From Solirubrobacteraceae bacterium (lineage in GTDB: Bacteria > Actinomycetota > Thermoleophilia > Solirubrobacterales > Solirubrobacteraceae): a DNA stretch of 7,383 bases. The notes under the pieces are model-generated. The model worked only from the letters and a program-made list of their open reading frames with translations, did no database searches and was not told the DNA's origin. The stretch spans positions 1 to 7,383 of the forward strand of contig JANJUA010000247.1 in assembly GCA_024710825.1 (NCBI GenBank), written 5' to 3'. The position numbers and the translations under genes were made by a program. Shown one piece after another: positions 1 through 4,665 of this stretch (within the stretch, counting starts at the first letter, position 1; each line of letters starts with the position of its first letter).

Positions 1-456
1 GACGACGAGGCCGAGCGTCGTCCAGCCGCCGATCGAGTCCCAGCCGCCGTCGGCTCGAATCCCGAGCCCGATCGGCAGCAGCGCCTCCGTCAGCCAGTGC
101 CCGAGGCGGTCGAGGTAGATGCCCACGGGCGACCTGCGCTCCAGCCAGCGCGCCAGCTCGCCGTCGGAGCAGTCGAGCAGGATCTGCAGCTGGATCAGCG
201 CCACGGCGACGACCGCGGGCAGGATCCCCGGCAGCGTCAGCGCGCCCGCCGCCAGCACTCCCACCGCGATCATCAGCCAGGTCGCCCCGTTCGGCGTGAT
301 CGGGGTGCGCAGCAGCAGCCGCGTCAGGTACGGCGACAGGCGGCGGACGTAGAGGCGCCCGGCCCAGTGCTCGCCGCTGTTGCGGGCGAAGATCGAGGGC
401 GGCTGCGTGACCTCGCGCAGCTCAACGATCGAGGGCCGCGACGTACGCGTCGACAC
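1..456 (-). CDS. CDP-alcohol phosphatidyltransferase family protein, partial (C-terminus beyond window)
   Basis: Membrane enzyme family that transfers a phospho-alcohol from a CDP-alcohol to an acceptor, releasing CMP. The first 152 residues are visible; the frame is open to the window edge. A hydrophilic N-terminus (1-40) is followed by TPN at 54-56, a hydrophobic helix at about 58-75, a second at about 78-94, then the family motif: D95, D98, G99, A102, R103, G112, D116. Where the family normally has the fourth Asp there is His120 (codon 97-99), so the motif reads D..DG..AR(x8)G(x3)D(x3)H. The GTG start at 456 is chosen because AGGAGGT lies 8 nt upstream; this places the start inside the preceding dehydrogenase gene with a 35-nt overlap. 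It is the second such transferase in the operon, so the two may use different acceptors. The family call is secure; substrate and activity are unknown. Confidence 0.88.
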   Translation of the reverse strand, partial: MSTRTSRPSIVELREVTQPPSIFARNSGEHWAGRLYVRRLSPYLTRLLLRTPITPNGATWLMIAVGVLAAGALTLPGILPAVVAVALIQLQILLDCSDGELARWLERRSPVGIYLDRLGHWLTEALLPIGLGIRADGGWDSIGGWTTLGLVV

Positions 457-1480
457 GGCGCCGCACCTCCTCCTCGCCCAGGTCCAGATGCTCGAGCACG
501 GTGAAGCGGTCGGGGCGCGTGGCCGGAGCATGGAGGACCGCCCGCGTGAACCGCTCGGCGGACAGGCCGACGTCCTCGGGCGCCCGCGGCAGGCCGTGGC
601 GCGCCAGGCAGGCGTCCATGTGGGCGAGCGTCTCGGCGTCGCCCCGCAGGAACGTCGCGAACAGCGCCGCCAGCCCCGCCAGCTCGCCGTGGCCGGCGGT
701 CCCCGGATAGAGGTGGTCGATCGCGTGGAGGATCTCGTGGTCCGCGCCGCTGCACGGGCGGCTCGAGCCGGCGGTCGCCATCGCCAGCCCGGAGAGCACC
801 AGCGCGTCGGCGAGCGCGGCGAGGAACGCGTCGTCGTCGATCGAGTCGGTGCGGTCGATGACGTTCATGGCGCCGGCCCGCGCGAACGTGACCGCGAGCC
901 CGTCGACCACCTCCCCGCGCTGCTCGCCGGCGAGCTGCCAGTCGGCGATCGCGCTGAGGTTGGAGAGCGCGTCGCCGATCCCGGAGCGGCGCATCTCCGG
1001 CGCGCTGCGGCGCACGTAGTCGAGGTCGACCATCACGGCGATCGGCATCTGCACGCCGAAGCTCATCTTGCGCCCACCCTCCTCCAGCGAGGAGACGGGC
1101 GACGCGAGGCCGTCGTGCGACAGGCTGGTGGCGACGGCGACCATCGGCACCCCGCCGAGCGTGGCGGCGTACTTCGTGGTGTCGAGCGTCTTGCCGCCGC
1201 CGATTCCGACGACGGCGTCGTAGAAGCCGCCGCGCAGCCGCTTGGCCAGCGCGATCGACGCGTCGACGCTGCCGCCCTCGACGTGCCAGATCTCCGCGTT
1301 GGAGAGCCGCGGGCGCAGGATCGCGGCGATCTCCTCGCCCTGCCCCGGCCCGACGACGACCGCGACGTGGCCGCCGCTGGAGATGCGCCGGTCCGCCAGC
1401 AGCGGCGCCAGCCCCTCCACGGCGCCGGGGCCGATGTCGATCGCCAGCGGCGTGCCCACCATGCGGGTCAGCAGCGGCAA
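422..1480 (-). CDS. sn-glycerol-1-phosphate dehydrogenase family (iron-containing alcohol dehydrogenase superfamily)
   Basis: 352 residues, the usual size for the family. Characterised members reduce dihydroxyacetone phosphate to sn-glycerol-1-phosphate with NAD(P)H in the cytoplasm. Visible features: the nucleotide-binding segment GIGGGKTLD (92-100); SHDG at 121-124 followed by SP, typical of G1P dehydrogenases; SGIGDALSN (166-174); SRPCSGADHEI (240-250); and GHGE (263-266). D170, H248 and H264 fit the expected metal ligands. The start is placed at TTG 1480 because GGGAG lies 5 nt upstream and because MPLLTR resembles the N-terminus I recall for actinobacterial relatives. The alternative is ATG 1462, which has no ribosome site. 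The gene overlaps the upstream cytidylyltransferase by 13 nt and the downstream transferase by 35 nt. The context suggests it supplies the polyol phosphate that is then activated by CTP. The true substrate could be another ketose phosphate. Confidence 0.9.
   Translation of the reverse strand: MPLLTRMVGTPLAIDIGPGAVEGLAPLLADRRISSGGHVAVVVGPGQGEEIAAILRPRLSNAEIWHVEGGSVDASIALAKRLRGGFYDAVVGIGGGKTLDTTKYAATLGGVPMVAVATSLSHDGLASPVSSLEEGGRKMSFGVQMPIAVMVDLDYVRRSAPEMRRSGIGDALSNLSAIADWQLAGEQRGEVVDGLAVTFARAGAMNVIDRTDSIDDDAFLAALADALVLSGLAMATAGSSRPCSGADHEILHAIDHLYPGTAGHGELAGLAALFATFLRGDAETLAHMDACLARHGLPRAPEDVGLSAERFTRAVLHAPATRPDRFTVLEHLDLGEEEVRRRVDAYVAALDR
465..471 (-). promoter_or_regulatory. Ribosome binding site deciding the start of the partial CDP-alcohol phosphatidyltransferase
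   Basis: The minus strand reads AGGAGGT here, 8 nt before a GTG codon at 456-454. It lies inside the 3' end of the dehydrogenase gene and is the strongest Shine-Dalgarno sequence I found in the window. It supports an independent start despite the 35-nt overlap. Confidence 0.75.
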
Positions 1481-2205
1481 GCGATCTCCCGGGCGCGCGC
1501 CAGGTCGTCGTGGTCGTCGACCTCGCACCAGGCGACGTCGCCGATCGGCGCGATCCGCACCCTCCCGCCGCGCTGGGCCAGCTCCTGGAAGCCGTCCTCG
1601 TAGTAGAGCTGCGGGTCGCGCTCGAACGTGGCCTTCAGCGCGTCGGCGAGCGCGTCGGCGGCGTGCGGCTCGACGAGCGTGACGCCGATGTACTCGCCCT
1701 CCGCCAGCGCCGGGTCCATGAGCTTCGTGATCCGGGTCAGCAGCCCGACCTCGGAGACCTGGACCTTCATCTCCTCCTCGGCGAGCGGCTTGACGTCGTC
1801 TACGGCGACGATCAGGTCGTCGTCGGCGCCGCGCGCCTCCAGCAGCGTGCGCTCCACCGACGCCGGGTGCACGGTGTCGCCGTTGGCCATGAGCACGCCC
1901 CGGGAGAAGTGCTCGCGCGCGCACCACATCGAGTAGGCGTTGTTCCACTCGAGCGCCTTCGGGTTGAAGAGCATCTCGATGCGCAGCCCGTGGTCGCGCT
2001 CGAGCGCCGGGCGACGCTCGTCGAGCACCTCGGACGCGAAGCCCGTCACCACCACGACCTCCTCGAGCCCCACCGACTTGAGGTTGCCGAGGGCGACGTC
2101 GAGGATCGTGCGATCGCCGTCGACCTCCAGCAGCGTCTTGGGGAGCCTGTCCGTCAACGGAGCCAGGCGGCTGCCCCACCCGGCGGCCAGCACCATGCCG
2201 ATCAA
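1468..2205 (-). CDS. LicC/IPCT-like nucleotidyltransferase (probable CTP:phospho-alcohol cytidylyltransferase)
   Basis: 245 residues forming a single GT-A-like nucleotidyltransferase domain. The N-terminal signature VLAAGWGSRL (5-14) is followed by PK (22-23), the glycine-rich loop and lysine that bind the nucleotide. NNAYSMW (88-94) resembles the segment seen in phosphocholine cytidylyltransferases and inositol-1-phosphate cytidylyltransferases. D110 (in NGD) and D230 (in EVDDHDDL) fit the two metal-binding acidic residues, so the enzyme looks intact. The start is TTG 2205, overlapping the upstream stop as TTGA; this puts the first residue six before AAG, as in typical family members (MKAVILAAG). 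ATG 2196 would trim three residues. Neighbours on both sides are CDP-alcohol enzymes and a polyol-phosphate dehydrogenase, so CTP is the likely nucleotide. A sugar-1-phosphate substrate, or another NTP, remains possible. Confidence 0.87.
   Translation of the reverse strand: MIGMVLAAGWGSRLAPLTDRLPKTLLEVDGDRTILDVALGNLKSVGLEEVVVVTGFASEVLDERRPALERDHGLRIEMLFNPKALEWNNAYSMWCAREHFSRGVLMANGDTVHPASVERTLLEARGADDDLIVAVDDVKPLAEEEMKVQVSEVGLLTRITKLMDPALAEGEYIGVTLVEPHAADALADALKATFERDPQLYYEDGFQELAQRGGRVRIAPIGDVAWCEVDDHDDLARAREIACRC
1486..1490 (-). promoter_or_regulatory. Ribosome binding site favouring the TTG start of the dehydrogenase
   Basis: GGGAG on the minus strand, 5 nt before TTG 1480-1478. The competing ATG at 1462 is preceded by CTGACCCGC, with no purine-rich site, so this element argues for the longer protein. 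Confidence 0.5.
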
Positions 2206-2819
2206 TCGACCTCGTCCTCCTCGTCCTCGTAGAGCACGGGCCGCTGGGCCCGCCCGAACTGCGCCCAGCCGGCGACGCTCTCGCCGACGAAGATCGCGAA
2301 GAACAGCCCCGCCATCACGAACAGCCCGGCCGGGAGCGCGCCGGCGACGAGCAGGATCCAGGCGGCCACCAGCCGTCCGTCCCAGCCGAGCGACACGAGG
2401 CCGACCCAGGCGGGCGGCACCGTGCCGCGGTAGCGCAGGCGGTAGACGAGGTCGTACTGGCGGAAGGCGACGGCCAGCAGCAGCGCGAACGCGGCCGGCA
2501 GGCTGCTCGAGCCGGCGATCGCCGCGATCCACAGGATCCCCGCGTACTCGCCGAGGCGCAGCAGCGGCGGAATCGCCCAGCGCAGCCGGTCGTCGTGCGC
2601 CAGGCCGCTGGACGCCCCGCCGAGCGCCACGAGCCAGGCGACCGCGATGGCGGCCGTCGCGTGCGAGGCGCCGCCGCCCTCGACGGCGATGAGGACCAGC
2701 AGCGGGATCAGCCCCGCGACGATCGGCGCGACCGGCGGCACGCGCGGGCCCCGCCCGAGCAGGGCGCCCAGCGCGCGGGCCAGCGGCCCGTCGTCGCGGT
2801 AGGTCTCGAGCGCGCTCAC
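2202..2819 (-). CDS. DUF5941-like polytopic membrane protein
   Basis: 205 residues. I recognise it only as resembling the uncharacterised actinobacterial DUF5941 family; no function is established. It opens with a short polar segment containing YRDDGPLARALG (7-18). About five or six hydrophobic segments follow, near 30-46, 54-70, 83-102, 107-119, 138-161 and 163-178. A polar motif, RQYDLVYRLRYRG (120-132), sits between the fourth and fifth. The protein ends in an acidic tail, YEDEEDEVD (197-205). The start is GTG 2819, whose bases overlap the preceding stop as GTGA; GGAG lies 9 nt upstream. A longer reading from 2984 would lie inside the upstream transferase gene and gives an Arg/Asp-rich stretch that does not look like protein. 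Tight coupling to a CDP-alcohol phosphatidyltransferase suggests a membrane partner or acceptor-handling subunit. In some actinobacteria I believe the two are fused, which I could not check. Confidence 0.8.
   Translation of the reverse strand: MSALETYRDDGPLARALGALLGRGPRVPPVAPIVAGLIPLLVLIAVEGGGASHATAAIAVAWLVALGGASSGLAHDDRLRWAIPPLLRLGEYAGILWIAAIAGSSSLPAAFALLLAVAFRQYDLVYRLRYRGTVPPAWVGLVSLGWDGRLVAAWILLVAGALPAGLFVMAGLFFAIFVGESVAGWAQFGRAQRPVLYEDEEDEVD
2210..2220 (-). promoter_or_regulatory. Ribosome binding region for the TTG-started cytidylyltransferase, inside the acidic tail codons of the upstream gene
   Basis: The minus strand reads GGAGGACGAGG, offering GGAGG 10 nt or GAGG 4 nt before TTG 2205. 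The same purine-rich bases encode the Glu/Asp run that ends the DUF5941-like protein, so this stretch has both coding and translation-start roles. Confidence 0.5.
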
Positions 2820-4648
2820 CGCGAGAAGCTCCGCAGCAGGCGGCCGGTCAGCCCGTAGAGCGCGGCGAAGCCGCCCCAGGACAGCAGGACGACGAACGTG
2901 ACCCTCGGGCTCCAGATCGCCGCGGTGATCGAGATCGCGGCGAACCGCTCGCCGATCGGGAACGCCACCATCCGCTTGATCCACGGGATCGCCCGCCAGC
3001 GGTCGATGCTGCGCCAGGCGCGCAGCGCGCCCTTGGCGGCCCGGCGCGGCAGCGGCTCGAGCACCAGCTCCTCGGCGGACGGGTCGATCGCCTCGGCGGC
3101 GGCGACGACCGCGGCGGCCTCGGTCATCGCGTCCACGGGCCGGCCGGTGCCGTCGCCGACCTGGCTCAGCGGCGGCGTCGGCGCGCTCGCGAGCAGCTCA
3201 TGCTGCCCGGCGCCGTAGGAGAAGTCGAACATGTGGCGCACTGTCTGGAGCGTCAGCGCCGCGCCCGCGAGCACCCACACCGGGTCCCCGGCGCGGCTGG
3301 CGCCGATCGCCAGGCCGGCGAAGACGACGTACTCCTTCGAGCGATCGAAGATCGAGTCCAGCCAGGCGCCGAGCTTGGAGAACTGACGCGAGTAGCGCGC
3401 GAGCTGGCCGTCGACGCAGTCGAACGTGAAGGCGACCTGGAGCAGCACCGCGCCGGCGATCAGCCCCCAGCGCTCGCCGGTGGCGAAGGCGACGCCCGCC
3501 AGGACCCCGATCAGCAGCGAGAACGTCGTCACCTGGTTCGGCGTCAGGCCGCGGCGCGCCGCCCAGCGGGCGATGTGCTTGGAGTACGGGCTGACGAAGT
3601 GCGTCGTGAAGAAGCCGTCGCTGGCCTTGACCGCCGCGTCGAGCAGCACCTTGTCCTCGTCGACCTCGCGTATGTCGACCGCCGCCCGGTCGATGTCGGC
3701 GCGCGACAGCGGGCGCGCCCAGAACAGCGTGCGCAGGTAGCTGTTGCCGATGTGCGCCCCGGCCCGCACGAGACCCACCAGCGTGAGCGCGGCGGCATCG
3801 TGCGGGGCGGCGGCGAGACGCCGGTCGAGCTCCTCGCGCAGCTCGGGCGGCAGCTCGACGCGATCGAGCTCCTCGGGGTCGATCGGCGTCGGCTCGGGCG
3901 GCGGCCCGCCGTCGGCGGCGGCGCTCTCCCTCGCGGCGGCGCGCTCGGCGCCGATGACGCCGCGCGCCAGCGAGTGGCGCCAACGGGCCGCCTTGTGATC
4001 GAGCTCCTCGAGGAACTCCGGCGACGGCTGGGCGACGAGCTCGGCCAGCGCGTCGTCCTGGCGCGCGGCGGTCGCGCGGTCGCGCGGCGCGATCTTCAAG
4101 ACTCCCAGGAACGCGCCGCCGGGCTTGTGGGCGTAGTGGAACGGCGAGCCGGCGCTGACCACGCGGCCGCGCCGGTTGCGCACCCGGAACGCGTACGGCC
4201 GACCGGTGCGCCCGCCGGTGGAGAGGATCGCGGAGCCGAGCCGAGGGTCGGCGAGCAGGCCGGCCAGCGCCTCGCGGTGCGCGACGAGGTCGGCGTAGGC
4301 GACGACGAGCGGCGCGTCCTCGTCGTCGCGGGCGATCTCCGCGATCGTGCGCAGGTCGTCGGCCACGTCGTCGGAGAGCTGGAGGCGGACGGGGACGGGC
4401 GCCGACTCGAGCGCCGCGCCGACGACCGCCTCCCACGCCGGGCGCGTGACCACGTCCACCTGCCCGAAGCCGAGCGAGGCGAGCTGGCCGACGAGGCGCC
4501 CGAGGACCGTCGCGTCCTCCCAGGGCAGCACGGCCGCGGGGCCACCCCCCTCGGCGGGGGCGGTCGCGAGCAGGACCGCGGCGGCGGTCTGGGAGGCGCC
4601 CACCGCGGGGGCGGCCGACGGTGGCTGGCGGACGGAGCTCTGGCGCAT
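2816..4648 (-). CDS. Fusion: degenerate nucleotidyltransferase-like domain plus CDP-alcohol phosphatidyltransferase
   Basis: 610 residues. The N-terminal domain (about 22-190) has a nucleotidyltransferase-like layout (VLLAT at 25-29, LPWEDATVLGRLVGQLASLG, VVAYAD ending at D120, GGAFLGVLKI at 177-186), but the G-x-G-x-R loop and its lysine are absent. A charged, proline-rich linker follows (about 200-330). The membrane domain begins around TPNQVT and carries the complete CDP-alcohol phosphatidyltransferase motif: D410, D413, G414, A417, R418, G427, D431, D435 (nt 3421-3344). It should transfer a phospho-alcohol at the membrane with release of CMP. A hydrophilic insert of about 70 residues (483-553) precedes the last helices. 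ATG 4648 is chosen, 17 nt after the glycosyltransferase stop. GTG 4690 would overlap that gene and add 14 residues; neither has a good ribosome site. It ends in a GTGA overlap with the next gene. The architecture recalls IPCT-DIPPS fusions. Confidence 0.88.
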   Translation of the reverse strand: MRQSSVRQPPSAAPAVGASQTAAAVLLATAPAEGGGPAAVLPWEDATVLGRLVGQLASLGFGQVDVVTRPAWEAVVGAALESAPVPVRLQLSDDVADDLRTIAEIARDDEDAPLVVAYADLVAHREALAGLLADPRLGSAILSTGGRTGRPYAFRVRNRRGRVVSAGSPFHYAHKPGGAFLGVLKIAPRDRATAARQDDALAELVAQPSPEFLEELDHKAARWRHSLARGVIGAERAAARESAAADGGPPPEPTPIDPEELDRVELPPELREELDRRLAAAPHDAAALTLVGLVRAGAHIGNSYLRTLFWARPLSRADIDRAAVDIREVDEDKVLLDAAVKASDGFFTTHFVSPYSKHIARWAARRGLTPNQVTTFSLLIGVLAGVAFATGERWGLIAGAVLLQVAFTFDCVDGQLARYSRQFSKLGAWLDSIFDRSKEYVVFAGLAIGASRAGDPVWVLAGAALTLQTVRHMFDFSYGAGQHELLASAPTPPLSQVGDGTGRPVDAMTEAAAVVAAAEAIDPSAEELVLEPLPRRAAKGALRAWRSIDRWRAIPWIKRMVAFPIGERFAAISITAAIWSPRVTFVVLLSWGGFAALYGLTGRLLRSFSR

Positions 4649-4665
4649 CTTCAGCCGGCCCAACC

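Noticed and set aside
380..1603. Plus-strand open frame antisense to the dehydrogenase
   Set aside because: No coherent domain; the minus strand encodes the G1P dehydrogenase motifs GGGK, SHDG and GHGE.
1481..2179. N-terminal extension of the dehydrogenase frame back to 2179
   Set aside because: It overlaps the whole cytidylyltransferase gene and reads as Arg/Gly-rich shadow sequence. The family N-terminus begins near MPLLTR at 1480.
2820..2984. Longer N-terminus for the DUF5941-like protein starting at 2984
   Set aside because: The extra 55 residues lie within the upstream transferase gene in another frame and look like a high-G+C shadow. GTG 2819 has a GGAG site and a GTGA overlap.
4541..4566. 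C-run/G-run hairpin near the start of the fusion transferase gene, considered as an attenuator
   Set aside because: Only about 5 contiguous pairs, encoding a Gly/Pro stretch in coding DNA, with no U-tract. It is expected by chance at this base composition.
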